Shown: positions 1-7,520 of the stretch, in pieces | Layout: each line of letters starts with the position of its first letter | Numbering within the stretch: position 1 is the stretch's first letter | From: CAZTYW01 sp964617695 | GTDB taxonomy: Bacteria; Chloroflexota; Dehalococcoidia; UBA2247; RBG-13-53-26 | Length of the DNA stretch: 13,642 bases | Direction: 5' to 3' | NCBI GenBank assembly: GCA_964617695.1 | Contig: CAZTYW010000056.1 | Location: 1-13,642 of the forward strand | Position numbers and translations under genes: made by a program | The notes under the pieces: model-generated | The model's database searches: none | What the model was told of the DNA's origin: nothing | What the model saw: only the letters and a program-made list of their open reading frames with translations

Positions 1-121
1 TCTCGGACTGCTGCCTTCTACGCCTCAGAGCCGATGGGCATATCCGGCCGTACAGCTCAATCTTGACATTTCCAGTGGACTGCACCTAGAATTACTGCCG
101 TTCCTCACCCGGAGCAGTTCG
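1..121. other. Upstream flank, possible tail of a preceding gene
   Basis: No full gene lies here. Forward frame 1 is open from the window edge to a TGA at 64-66 (21 codons), so it could be the C-terminus of an upstream + strand gene, but nothing recognisable is encoded. The frame of the following cyclase gene is also open to the window edge with no ATG, GTG or TTG before 122. The promoter and ribosome binding site below argue that the cyclase still starts at 122. Confidence 0.25.
63..92 (+). promoter_or_regulatory. Sigma70-type promoter of the cyclase-rpe operon
   Basis: A perfect -35 TTGACA (63-68) is followed after 18 bases by TAGAAT (87-92), five of six matches to TATAAT. The predicted transcript starts near 99. 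That leaves a leader of about 22 bases with GGAG at 111-114, seven bases before the ATG at 122. Confidence 0.6.
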
Positions 122-799
122 ATGCCAACACGGCCACACGAAAGCGAGGACTCCCTAAACACTTCCAAACCCCGACGGGTTTATGATGTGAGCCTCACAA
201 TCCACCCAGGTATGCTCTCCTGGCCTGGCGACCCGGGCATCGAGGTAGACCCAGACAGGTCAATGGAGCTAGGCGACACAAGTAACGTCTCGCTGCTGCG
301 GTTGGGCTCTCATACGGCTACCCACATTGACGCACCCCGCCACTTCGTACCGGGCGCCCCCGGCGTGGACAGCCTGAGCCCAGACATCCTGCTGGGTCGG
401 ACACGCGTGGCGCAACTGACCCAGGCGCGCAGCATCGATCGTAAGCTGCTCGAGGGTCTTGAGCTGACCAACGTGACACGCCTCCTTCTCGGCACCAGGA
501 ACTCGGCCCTGCTGAGACAGGGACGGTTTGATGTTGACTACGCCTCCGTCTCGGAAGATGCCGCACAATATCTGGTTGATAAAGGCATCAAGCTGGTGGG
601 CATCGACTATTTGTCCATCGAGGAATACCACAAGGAGGGCCACCCCACCCACCGAATCCTCCTCGAGGCGGGTGTCGTGATCGTGGAAGGATTGGACCTG
701 ACACAGGTACCCCCTGGGGACTACGAGCTACTCTGTCTGCCTCTCAAGATCAAGGACGGTGACGGGGCCCCGGCAAGGGTGTTTCTCAGGGATCTGTAA
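122..799 (+). CDS. Cyclase-family metal-dependent hydrolase
   Basis: This is a 225-residue protein of the cyclase family (PF04199; kynurenine formamidase, isatin hydrolase and relatives), cytoplasmic Mn/Zn-type hydrolases that open amide or ester-like rings. The family motif H-x-x-T-H-x-D-A-P-x-H is present at 64-74, with H64, H68, D70 and H74 as metal ligands or catalytic residues. Its usual Gly is replaced by Ala66. A typical family C-terminus follows, with HRILLEAGVVIVEGLDL at 177-193 and the LPLKIKDGDGAPAR stretch at 206-219. The start is supported by GGAG seven bases upstream and a promoter. The first ~18 residues are polar and not part of the fold. The stop overlaps the rpe start by one base (TAATG), so the two are translationally coupled. 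The substrate cannot be read from sequence. Kynurenine formamidase is possible, but no tryptophan-catabolism genes are nearby, and coupling to rpe suggests sugar metabolism. Confidence 0.85.
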   Translation: MPTRPHESEDSLNTSKPRRVYDVSLTIHPGMLSWPGDPGIEVDPDRSMELGDTSNVSLLRLGSHTATHIDAPRHFVPGAPGVDSLSPDILLGRTRVAQLTQARSIDRKLLEGLELTNVTRLLLGTRNSALLRQGRFDVDYASVSEDAAQYLVDKGIKLVGIDYLSIEEYHKEGHPTHRILLEAGVVIVEGLDLTQVPPGDYELLCLPLKIKDGDGAPARVFLRDL

Positions 800-1464
800 T
801 GGTCAGACCCGTCCGAGTCGTTCCATCCATCCTGACCGATGATCCCACAGCTCTTGAGGCCATGGTGCGCCAGGCAGAGTCCTTCACTTCCTACGTACAA
901 TTCGACATCATGGACGGCGAGTTCGTGCCGTCTCGCAGCATCACTCATGAGCATCTGGCCGCCCTGCACATGAAGCTCCACTGGGAGACACACCTGATGG
1001 TGCGGCATCCCGAGGAGCACTTCGACGCCTATCGCAAGGCCGGTACACAAAAGGTCATCTTTCACTTCGAGGCCACATCCTCCCCGAAGGAGGCAATCGC
1101 CAGGGCCAGGCATCTGGACCTGCAGGTTGGTCTGGCCGTGAATCCCGATACCCCGGTGGCTGCCATCCTTCCTCTCGCCGATTCCGTAGACAGCGTGCTG
1201 TTCTTGACGGTGAGCCCTGGCTTCTACGGCAGCCGGTTCATTCCCGAAGTCCTCGACAAGCTTGCCGAACTTCGCAGAGGTTGGCCGGAAATTGAGATAG
1301 GCGTCGACGGCGGTATCAAGGAAGGCAACCTGGGCCAGGTCGTCAAGCTCGGGGCCGACGTCATCTACGTGGGCAGCGCCATAATGCTGCAGCCGGACCC
1401 TGCTGACAGCTTCCGTAGACTCCAGGCTCTAGCCCAGGACTCCGGCAAACACGCCGACCGGTGA
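799..1464 (+). CDS. rpe: Ribulose-phosphate 3-epimerase, divergent
   Basis: This 221-residue TIM-barrel enzyme is of the ribulose-phosphate 3-epimerase family, which interconverts ribulose 5-phosphate and xylulose 5-phosphate in the cytoplasm. Family landmarks are VPSIL (8-12), FDIMDGEFVP (35-44), HLMV (65-68), VNPDTP (114-119), SPGFYGSRF (139-147), VDGG (169-172) and GADVIYVGSAI near the end. Three of the usual metal ligands are present: D36, H65 and D170. The position of the first ligand, His in HLDVMDG of human and bacterial Rpe, is Gln34. The phosphate-loop motif GFGGQ is GFYGSR. These changes mark a divergent subfamily, so another epimerase substrate is possible. The ATG overlaps the cyclase stop codon. 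The gene converges on gnd with only 23 bases between stops and no obvious terminator. Confidence 0.85.
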   Translation: MVRPVRVVPSILTDDPTALEAMVRQAESFTSYVQFDIMDGEFVPSRSITHEHLAALHMKLHWETHLMVRHPEEHFDAYRKAGTQKVIFHFEATSSPKEAIARARHLDLQVGLAVNPDTPVAAILPLADSVDSVLFLTVSPGFYGSRFIPEVLDKLAELRRGWPEIEIGVDGGIKEGNLGQVVKLGADVIYVGSAIMLQPDPADSFRRLQALAQDSGKHADR

Positions 1465-1487
1465 AGGTGTGGCGGCGAACACGGGTC

Positions 1488-2396
1488 TCAACCGACTCTT
1501 CTGACCGCGTGGCCTCCGAACTGCCTGCGCAAAGCCGCCAGCATCCGGGCCCCGAAGGGCTGGTCCTGGCGTGATCGGAACCGGGCCTGGAGTGACTCAG
1601 ATATGATCGGCACAGGCACAGCAAGGTCAATGGATTCCCGCACCGTCCATCGACCCTCGCCGGTATCCTCCACGTAAGCTGCGACGCTCTGGAGCTTCGG
1701 GTCTTCCTGCAACGCTGCGGCCGTCATATCCAGCAGCCACGAGCGCACAACGCTGCCATAGCGCCATACATCGGCAATGTGACGCAAGTCCAGACCGAAC
1801 TCTCTCTTTGCCTCCAGCAACTCGAACCCTTCTGCATATGCCTGCATCAGCCCATACTCGACCCCGTTGTGGACCATCTTGACGAAGTGCCCCGCCCCAC
1901 TCGGGCCCACGTGACCATAGCCCCGGTGTGGTGAAGGAGCCAGAGTCTGGAAGATTGGCTCCATGCGCTGGAAGGCCGCCGCGTCACCCCCTACCATGAG
2001 GCAATAGCCTTCCTTCAGTCCCCAGATTCCACCGCTGGTGCCGACATCCAGAAAGAGAAGCCCCCTTCCAGACAAAGCTGCTGCTCGGCGCATGCTGTCC
2101 TTGTAGTAGGAATTGCCGCCGTCGATGACGATGTCACCTTCGGCCAGTTCAGACGCCACGGTGTTGACGGTGGCCTCGGTCGGATCACCCGAAGGCACCA
2201 TCACCCAAACAGCACGTGGCGTGCTGAGCTTGGCCACCATATCTGCAGTGGAGCTGGCACCAACCGCACCCTGGTCGACCACAGCCTGCACCGCTTCCGG
2301 TATCGGATCGTAGCCTATCACCCTGTGGCCGCCAGCCAAGAGGCGCTGGGCCATGTTGCTTCCCATCCGGCCAAGGCCGATCATTCCCAATTCCAT
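1488..2396 (-). CDS. gnd: 6-phosphogluconate dehydrogenase, short NAD-type
   Basis: A 302-residue decarboxylating 6-phosphogluconate dehydrogenase, which converts 6-phosphogluconate to ribulose 5-phosphate plus CO2. The N-terminal Rossmann fold has GLGRMG at 7-12. The second strand ends in D30 (VIGYD) rather than the NRT-type NADP site, which suggests NAD preference. Substrate motifs are DGGNS (92-96), GTSGG (119-123) with WGLKEGYCLMVGG after it, and GHFVKMVHNGVEYG (169-182), where K173, H176, N177 and E180 are the expected catalytic and binding residues. A C-terminal signature lies at 242-265 (VEDTGEGRW onward). The length fits the ~300-residue class (GndA/YqeC-like), not the 470-residue dimeric class. 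The ATG has AGAGGG upstream. It starts 18 bases after the tal-pgi stop, so the two genes form one operon, and its product feeds Rpe on the opposite strand. Confidence 0.93.
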   Translation of the reverse strand: MELGMIGLGRMGSNMAQRLLAGGHRVIGYDPIPEAVQAVVDQGAVGASSTADMVAKLSTPRAVWVMVPSGDPTEATVNTVASELAEGDIVIDGGNSYYKDSMRRAAALSGRGLLFLDVGTSGGIWGLKEGYCLMVGGDAAAFQRMEPIFQTLAPSPHRGYGHVGPSGAGHFVKMVHNGVEYGLMQAYAEGFELLEAKREFGLDLRHIADVWRYGSVVRSWLLDMTAAALQEDPKLQSVAAYVEDTGEGRWTVRESIDLAVPVPIISESLQARFRSRQDQPFGARMLAALRRQFGGHAVRRVG

Positions 2397-2414
2397 AGAT
2401 ACGCCCTCTCTAGC

Positions 2415-5156
2415 TCAAACAGCCTGCCTGGCAAGTTCCTTCACCGCCGCTCGTTCGCCCTCTCTAACATGAATCCTGGTGACACACCGTCCCTCCGCCT
2501 GCAGCGCTTGAAGATCTCCAATGGCCTGAGCATCAGTCACCACGCCGAACGTGTACGGCCTGCCGGGCATAGCCACGTCCTTCTCATGGCCCGCAGTTAT
2601 CTGGAGGAAAAGTCCGGTATCAGGGCCGCCCTTGTGCAACTGGCCGGTGGAATGCAGGAAACGAGGCCCGTAGCCAAACGTAGTGGCCATGCGATACCGC
2701 TCCACCATCTTGCGGCGGAATCTGGCCACCTCCTGGTCCGCTCTGGGCGTCTGATGAACGTAGGCCATGATGGCCAGGTATCTCCCCTGCCCTGCCAGCG
2801 ACAGCACGTCGGCCAGAGACTCGGGCACCTCCACTTCCGGCAGGCGGGCCGATGCCATGTACCCCTGTAGCACACGCTCTGCCGCGTCCTTGGCCGTCTG
2901 AACGTCCGGCTGGTCGAAGGGATTGATGCCCAGCAATGCCCCGGCCACGGCTGTGGCGAACTGCCACTGGAAGAACTCGGCGCCAAGATCATACTTGTCC
3001 CGCATCTCCAGGACCATCACGGGCTGACCAGCGTTCCTGACGTTCCTCAATAGCCGGTCCGTGGCGGAGTTGTCATCACCGTCCAGGCGTACGTATACAA
3101 ACAGACGATCATTACCATAGCTGGGTGCCCCTACAAACGGCTCACCAGCCACCGGTACAATACCCTTGCCGTCCTTGCCGGTGCTTTCCGCAATCAGCTG
3201 CTCGACCCAGAGCCCGAGACTGTCCACCGAGGGTGAGGTCACCAGTGTGAGCTTGTCCCGGCCGCTGAGTGCCAGGCTGCCCATTGTCGCCCCCAGCCAG
3301 GCACCGGGGTTCTCGTGGACACTAACGCAGGAAGCACAGGCCTCTCGCATGCAGTCTGCCCGCTCGAGGAGCTCTCCTGTGTCCACGCCCATCAGCACAG
3401 CCGGAACCAGGCCGAAATAGGATAGCACAGAGTAGCGTCCACCCATGTCGGGCGGATTGAGGAATACGCGACGGAAGCCTTCTTCTTCAGCCAGTCTGGC
3501 CAGGGGCGTTCCGGGATCTGTAATGGCCACGAAGTTCTGCCTCGATCGGGCCTTGCCAATCGCAGTGTCCACCAGGCCCTTGAAGTATTCCATAAGCAAC
3601 ACTGGCTCAATCGTGGTGCCCGACTTGGATGAGACCAGGAAAAGCGTATGCGCCACATCAATCGAATCTGTGACTGCCCTGACGCTGGCCGGCACCACTG
3701 AGTCAAGTACAATCAGCTCCGGATGGCCCGCAACGTTGGCAAAAGTCCGTCTGAGTACCTCGGGCCCCAGGCTGCTGCCGCCCATCCCAAGCAGGACGAC
3801 GTGACGGAAACCTGCTTTCCTCACTTCCGCAGCAAAGCCCGCCAAATCGGCTACCTGCTCATGCATCTGGTCCGTGATGGTGAGCCACCCAAGACGGTCA
3901 GCAATCTCGATCGGTTCAGGCTTCCAGACGGTGTAGTCCTTGCGCCAGATACGGCCGACCACATCGCCTTGTCCGAGGTCGGCCAGGGTTGCCTCTACAC
4001 CGCCAAGCTGTCTTCCCAGACCCACTCCAGGATGAACGTGCTCGCGCGCCAGCAACCGCGTCTTCTTACCTGCGATACCCGCAAGCAGCTTCTCATAGGA
4101 GTCAACAAAGGCTTTGACTCCATCGGCCAGCAACTTCGTCGTGACGGACTCCATGCTTATGCCTGCTTCGGCCAGCGCCGCCAGCGTCTGCTCGGCCTCC
4201 GGCACCCCCTGCTCCAGAGTCGCCTCAGCCCGGCCATGGTCCAGGAAGGCGCTGATCGTTGCCGGTGGCATGGTGTTGACGGTATCGGGGCCAATGAGCG
4301 GCTCCACATACAGCAAGCCGCTGTAAGCCGGGTTCTTGGTGCCCGTGCTGGCCCACAGAGGACGCTGCACGCGGGCACCGCTGGCCGCCAAGGCGGCAAA
4401 GCGATCGCCACCAAAAGTCTCCCGAAAGGCGTAGTAGGCCAACCTGGCATTGGCGATGGCAGCTTTGCCCAGCAGTCCCTTCAGCGCCTCCTGTCCCTGC
4501 CGAACACGTTCTGCCAGCATGCCGTCCACGGCTGTGTCTACCCGGCTGAGGAAGAAAGACGCCACGGATGCTACCCTGCTCGGGTCACGCCCTGAGCCGA
4601 CCAGATCCTCAAGGCCGGCGATATACGCCTCCCTGACCCGCCGGTAGCTATCCAGCGAGAATATCAAAGTAGCATTGACGTTGACGCCCTCACCAGTGAG
4701 ACGGCGCACGGCAGGTATGCCTTCAGGGGTGGCTGGCACCTTTATCATCACGTTTGGCCGATCCAGGGCGGCAAAAAGCCGCCTGGCTTCCGCAACCGTG
4801 GCGTGGGCATCGTAGGCCAGCAATGGACTGACCTCCAGGCTGACGTAGCCATGGGCCCCACCCGTGTCATCGTAGATGGAGCGAAGCAGGTCAGCCGTCA
4901 TACGAATGTCTTCCAGCACTATGACTTCGTACATTTCGTTGGCGCTGCTGTCGTTCTGAGACAGGTTCAGCAGCGTTTCATCATAGTCGGTGCTGCCCGA
5001 GATCGCCTTCTCAAAAATGGTCGGGTTCGACGTCACTCCGCTGACGCCAAGGTCGATGTAACGCTGGAGCTCGCCAGACGTGAGAGAGCCCCGGCGAATG
5101 TAGTCAAGCCAGATAGCCTGTCCAACATCATGAGCCTGTTGAATGGGATTCGTCAT
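2415..5156 (-). CDS. tal-pgi: Bifunctional transaldolase / phosphoglucose isomerase
   Basis: A 913-residue cytoplasmic fusion. Residues 1 to about 365 are transaldolase: D18 in WLDY, GVSGVTSNPTIF (37-48), E108, and the Schiff-base lysine K139 in MIKVPAT. Residues of about 395-905 are phosphoglucose isomerase: sugar-phosphate loop GMGGSS (457-462), SKSGTT (510-515), GGRYS (572-576), catalytic E657 in ESTGKDGKG, H835 in HSTGQLHKGG, and K756 after NPFDQPDV. Both active sites look intact, so one chain should do two steps linking the pentose phosphate pathway to glycolysis. The start at 5156 is chosen because GGGAGGA (5162-5168) lies six bases upstream and the family begins near this Met. A TTG 31 codons further up has no ribosome binding site. 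Fused Tal-Pgi proteins of about this length are known in several phyla. gnd follows in the same operon. Confidence 0.95.
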   Translation of the reverse strand: MTNPIQQAHDVGQAIWLDYIRRGSLTSGELQRYIDLGVSGVTSNPTIFEKAISGSTDYDETLLNLSQNDSSANEMYEVIVLEDIRMTADLLRSIYDDTGGAHGYVSLEVSPLLAYDAHATVAEARRLFAALDRPNVMIKVPATPEGIPAVRRLTGEGVNVNATLIFSLDSYRRVREAYIAGLEDLVGSGRDPSRVASVASFFLSRVDTAVDGMLAERVRQGQEALKGLLGKAAIANARLAYYAFRETFGGDRFAALAASGARVQRPLWASTGTKNPAYSGLLYVEPLIGPDTVNTMPPATISAFLDHGRAEATLEQGVPEAEQTLAALAEAGISMESVTTKLLADGVKAFVDSYEKLLAGIAGKKTRLLAREHVHPGVGLGRQLGGVEATLADLGQGDVVGRIWRKDYTVWKPEPIEIADRLGWLTITDQMHEQVADLAGFAAEVRKAGFRHVVLLGMGGSSLGPEVLRRTFANVAGHPELIVLDSVVPASVRAVTDSIDVAHTLFLVSSKSGTTIEPVLLMEYFKGLVDTAIGKARSRQNFVAITDPGTPLARLAEEEGFRRVFLNPPDMGGRYSVLSYFGLVPAVLMGVDTGELLERADCMREACASCVSVHENPGAWLGATMGSLALSGRDKLTLVTSPSVDSLGLWVEQLIAESTGKDGKGIVPVAGEPFVGAPSYGNDRLFVYVRLDGDDNSATDRLLRNVRNAGQPVMVLEMRDKYDLGAEFFQWQFATAVAGALLGINPFDQPDVQTAKDAAERVLQGYMASARLPEVEVPESLADVLSLAGQGRYLAIMAYVHQTPRADQEVARFRRKMVERYRMATTFGYGPRFLHSTGQLHKGGPDTGLFLQITAGHEKDVAMPGRPYTFGVVTDAQAIGDLQALQAEGRCVTRIHVREGERAAVKELARQAV

Positions 5157-5296
5157 TCCGGTCCTCCCTCGCGGCAACCAACTCCTCCGACCGGCCCCCC
5201 TCAACCGGCGGACGGCGGCTCCGCCGTGACTTGGCATGATATCGCCCAATGGTAGCCAAGTGGCGATGAAGAAGTCATAAAATGGGACTGAAAAAG

Positions 5297-5325
5297 ATAA
5301 AAAAGTTATGACAGATTTTTCACAA
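5297..5325 (-). promoter_or_regulatory. Possible tal-pgi promoter
   Basis: Reading the - strand, TTGTGA (5325-5320) and TTTTAT (5302-5297) are separated by 17 bases, each matching four of six consensus bases. They lie in the only A+T-rich tract of the region (about 5276-5320). The predicted leader to the tal-pgi ATG is about 135 bases and contains a 16-base inverted repeat (5212-5227, arms ACGGCGG/CCGCCGT). Confidence 0.3.
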
Positions 5326-5326
5326 C

Positions 5327-5340
5327 CGAACTGCAGTTCG
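5327..5340. promoter_or_regulatory. LexA-box-like perfect palindrome
   Basis: CGAACTGCAGTTCG is a perfect 14-base palindrome fitting CGAAC-N4-GTTCG, the core of the LexA (SOS) box of Gram-positive bacteria and Mycobacterium. It abuts the possible -35 of tal-pgi and lies 86 bases before the pyk start. No lexA gene is in the window. Another dimeric regulator could use it, so function is inference. Confidence 0.4.
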
Positions 5341-5383
5341 CTGTGCCGAACCCGCCGCTGCCGATCCTGGGACGACCCGACAG

Positions 5384-5412
5384 TTGCAGCAGCCCGGCTG
5401 ATGGCCTAAGAT
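5384..5412 (+). promoter_or_regulatory. Weak candidate pyk promoter
   Basis: TTGCAG (5384-5389) and TAAGAT (5407-5412) are spaced by 17 bases. The -10 matches at four positions and the -35 at only three. The ATG of pyk is 14 bases past the -10, which would give a nearly leaderless transcript. That would be consistent with the lack of a visible ribosome binding site before the gene. Confidence 0.25.
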
Positions 5413-5426
5413 ACTGAGCCAGACAA

Positions 5427-6863
5427 ATGCACAACGCTCGCAATTTCGCCCGGCGAACCAAGATAGTCTGCACTATTGGCCCGGCCAGCGGCTCCGCTGC
5501 CAACATCGAGCAGCTCATCAGGGCAGGCATGAACGTAGCCAGGCTTAACCTGTCGCACGGCACCAGCACTGAACACGCAGGCTACATTCGCACTGTAAGG
5601 AAGCTGGCGCGGCGTCTCCAGACGCCGGTTGCCATACTGGTCGACCTGCCGGGGCCGAAATACCGGACCGGAAGCCTGTCCGAAGGGTCAGCCGTGCTTC
5701 GCAAGGGCAACCCGCTGGTGCTTACCACCAGGCAAGTCGAGGGTGATGCCAGACTGGTGTCGGTCAACTACCCCACCCTTCCCCTGGACGTCGAGGTAGG
5801 CAACACCGTCCTGGTCGACGACGGAGCGATTCAGCTCAGGGTGATCAGTGTGAGCGACACCGACGTCAAATGCAGGGTCATTGTGGGAGGTCTTCTCACC
5901 CCGGGGCGTGGAGTCGTCGTGCCCGGCATGCAAATGTCCGGCCCCTACGTCACCGAGGCCATGCAGCAGCACATTGACTTCGCCATCCACCAGAAGCCTG
6001 ACTACATTGCCCTCTCTTTCGTGACCAGGGCCGATGACGTGGAGCAAACGAAAGCCCTGCTGCACGGTGCCAACTGCGACATACCCATCATCGTCAAGAT
6101 CGAGCGGGGCCGAGCCGTCAGCGACTTCGACCTGCTGCTGGCAGTTAGCGACGGCGCCATGGTTGCCAGGGGAGACCTCGGCATCGACATCCCCCTCCAG
6201 AGGGTACCCTGGGTCCAGAAGGAGATCATCAGGAAGTGCAACCAGGAAGGCAAGCCAGTGATAACTGCCACCCAGATGCTTGAGTCGATGATCAAAGCTC
6301 CCCGCCCGACCAGAGCCGAGGTCGCCGACGTTGCCAACGCCATCCTCGACGGCACAGACGCGACGATGCTCTCGGCTGAGACTTCGGTCGGCAAGTACCC
6401 GGTTCAGGCGGTCAGGATGATGGCACGGATCGCCAGGGAAACGGAGCGGCGACTTCCATATGACCGCCTGCTGAGCGAGAGAGGTTCGTGGCCGCAACCG
6501 CAGACGGACGAGATGATAGCTTACGATGCCTGTCAGACCGCCCACCGGCTGGACGCTGCCGCCATTGTAGCCTTCACCAGCTCCGGCAGCACGGCCCGGC
6601 GAGTGTCGAAATACCGGCCCAGAATGCCAATTCTGGCCCTGACCCCCAGCAAAACCGTGTTCGGCAGCCTGCTGCTGTGCTGGGGCGTTCGGCCCGTGTT
6701 GATAGCCGAAGCCGCCTCCGTCGACGAGCTTTTCGCCACAGGAGTCAGGCTGGCCAAAGAGGCTGGACTGGCGAAGCCGGGCGACCTGGTGGTGGTCACA
6801 GGCGGCACCCCAATCGGCATGCCCGGTACCACCAACCTCCTCAAGGTAGAGCAGGTGGAATAG
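5427..6863 (+). CDS. pyk: Pyruvate kinase, predicted K+-independent
   Basis: A 478-residue pyruvate kinase, the last step of glycolysis (phosphoenolpyruvate + ADP to pyruvate + ATP). Motifs in order: TKIVCTIGPASGS (11-23), MNVARLNLSHG (35-45) with R39, N41 and S43, VDLPGPKYRTG (72-82), catalytic K224 in VKIERG, MVARGDLG (245-252), the ATQMLESM segment (281-288), and AEVADVANAILDGTDATML (297-315). The allosteric C-terminal domain is complete (TSSGSTARR about 384-392, VVTGGTPIG about 456-464). No phosphohistidine domain is attached. Rabbit-enzyme position 117 (Glu in K+-dependent enzymes) is Lys78 and position 113 (Thr) is Leu74, the pattern known for K+-independent enzymes. The start has no clear Shine-Dalgarno, but the protein begins at the normal family position. 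The gene is divergent from tal-pgi and followed by a palindrome before marR. Confidence 0.95.
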   Translation: MHNARNFARRTKIVCTIGPASGSAANIEQLIRAGMNVARLNLSHGTSTEHAGYIRTVRKLARRLQTPVAILVDLPGPKYRTGSLSEGSAVLRKGNPLVLTTRQVEGDARLVSVNYPTLPLDVEVGNTVLVDDGAIQLRVISVSDTDVKCRVIVGGLLTPGRGVVVPGMQMSGPYVTEAMQQHIDFAIHQKPDYIALSFVTRADDVEQTKALLHGANCDIPIIVKIERGRAVSDFDLLLAVSDGAMVARGDLGIDIPLQRVPWVQKEIIRKCNQEGKPVITATQMLESMIKAPRPTRAEVADVANAILDGTDATMLSAETSVGKYPVQAVRMMARIARETERRLPYDRLLSERGSWPQPQTDEMIAYDACQTAHRLDAAAIVAFTSSGSTARRVSKYRPRMPILALTPSKTVFGSLLLCWGVRPVLIAEAASVDELFATGVRLAKEAGLAKPGDLVVVTGGTPIGMPGTTNLLKVEQVE

Positions 6864-6935
6864 GCCCCAGGTGCCTCGGGCGTAGTCCGGGGCCATGGGA
6901 AATGCTGCTCGGGGGCATGCGGGGAACGATCGAAT

Positions 6936-6953
6936 CGGTTGGCAGGCCAACCG
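6936..6953. terminator. Palindrome between pyk and marR, possible two-way terminator
   Basis: CGGTTGGC and GCCAACCG flank two bases, giving a perfect inverted repeat in the 115-base gap between the convergent pyk and marR genes. A second weaker pair, GGCCCC (6863-6868) and GGGGCC (6889-6894), lies just after the pyk stop. Neither is followed by a T run, so intrinsic termination is uncertain. Position is the main argument. Confidence 0.3.
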
Positions 6954-6978
6954 CCAGGCTATGTGTCAATCGGCGGCA

Positions 6979-7467
6979 TCAGGGGAAGGGCAGCTTGGTC
7001 TTCACCCCGATTTCTTTGAGCGCCCTGTTGCGCAACTTCTCCAGATAGACCCGGAGATTGTCGAGCTCCTCCTCCGATAGGGTAGACATGATCCTGCTGA
7101 TTATCTTCCGCTTCTCTCTCGTCTTGCGGTAGAATTCGTCGCCCTTTTCCGTCACCTCGATTCTTACCAGGTTCTTCCTCTGCAGGTCATGCACCCGTCT
7201 AACCAGGCCCTGATTCTCCATGCGATCAAGCAACCCGGAGATTGTATGAGGCTCCCGAAACAGGTATCGTGATATCTTCGCTGGGGTCGCCGGCCCATCC
7301 ATGCTCTTCACAAAGAACAGGACGGCAGCCTTTATCATCGAAATGTCAGCCTGCCTCAGCTCGTTCTCCCGGGCCCTGGCTATCGCATCCCGGGCCTGGT
7401 GCAACAAAGACCAGAGTTCGAAGTCCCGGTCGGCATCTGTTCTCGCTTTGCTCCTAACCCTTGCCAT
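6979..7467 (-). CDS. MarR-family transcriptional regulator
   Basis: A 162-residue winged-helix repressor-type protein of the MarR family. The DNA-binding part runs from about 42 to 110, with a recognition helix near 73-84 (PHTISGLLDRME) and a basic wing at 90-105 (RRVHDLQRKNLVR). A helical C-terminal dimerisation stretch follows (115-152), and a basic start (ARVRSKAR) precedes it. No Cys pair or other obvious ligand site is visible. The start is uncertain. The ATG at 7467 has GGGGGAG only one base before it, unusually close, while an in-frame TTG at 7485 has no ribosome binding site at all. The gene stands alone between convergent pyk and the fur operon. An inverted repeat at 7497-7520 may be its own operator. 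Target genes cannot be named from this window. Confidence 0.85.
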   Translation of the reverse strand: MARVRSKARTDADRDFELWSLLHQARDAIARARENELRQADISMIKAAVLFFVKSMDGPATPAKISRYLFREPHTISGLLDRMENQGLVRRVHDLQRKNLVRIEVTEKGDEFYRKTREKRKIISRIMSTLSEEELDNLRVYLEKLRNRALKEIGVKTKLPFP

Positions 7468-7496
7468 ACTCCCCCAAACCCGCAAGATTCACGTAT

Positions 7497-7520
7497 TGTG
7501 CCAATTCATAGGGTAGCACA
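7497..7520. promoter_or_regulatory. Imperfect inverted repeat upstream of marR
   Basis: TGTGCCA (7497-7503) and TAGCACA (7514-7520) form a 7-base inverted repeat with one mismatch and a 10-base spacer, 30 bases upstream of the chosen marR start. The position suits autoregulation by a MarR dimer. No convincing -35/-10 pair was found beside it. The remaining 7521-7707 holds no gene that I can support. Confidence 0.3.

Noticed and set aside
122..799. Naming the cyclase gene kynB
   Set aside because: The family is broad and no kynurenine or tryptophan pathway gene is visible, so the symbol would overstate the evidence.
1465..1487. A terminator between the convergent rpe and gnd genes
   Set aside because: The 23-base gap has no inverted repeat or T run.
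3723..4595. A 290-codon + strand frame inside tal-pgi
   Set aside because: Antisense shadow of an intact conserved enzyme; no promoter, ribosome binding site or family resemblance.
5157..5249. A 31-codon N-terminal extension of Tal-Pgi from a TTG at 5249
   Set aside because: No ribosome binding site at the TTG, a low-complexity Gly/Arg-rich extension, and an excellent GGGAGGA before the ATG at 5156, where the family begins.
5688..6950. A 420-codon - strand frame opposite pyruvate kinase
   Set aside because: It is antisense to a clear pyk, with His/Gly-rich composition typical of a shadow frame and no recognisable domain.
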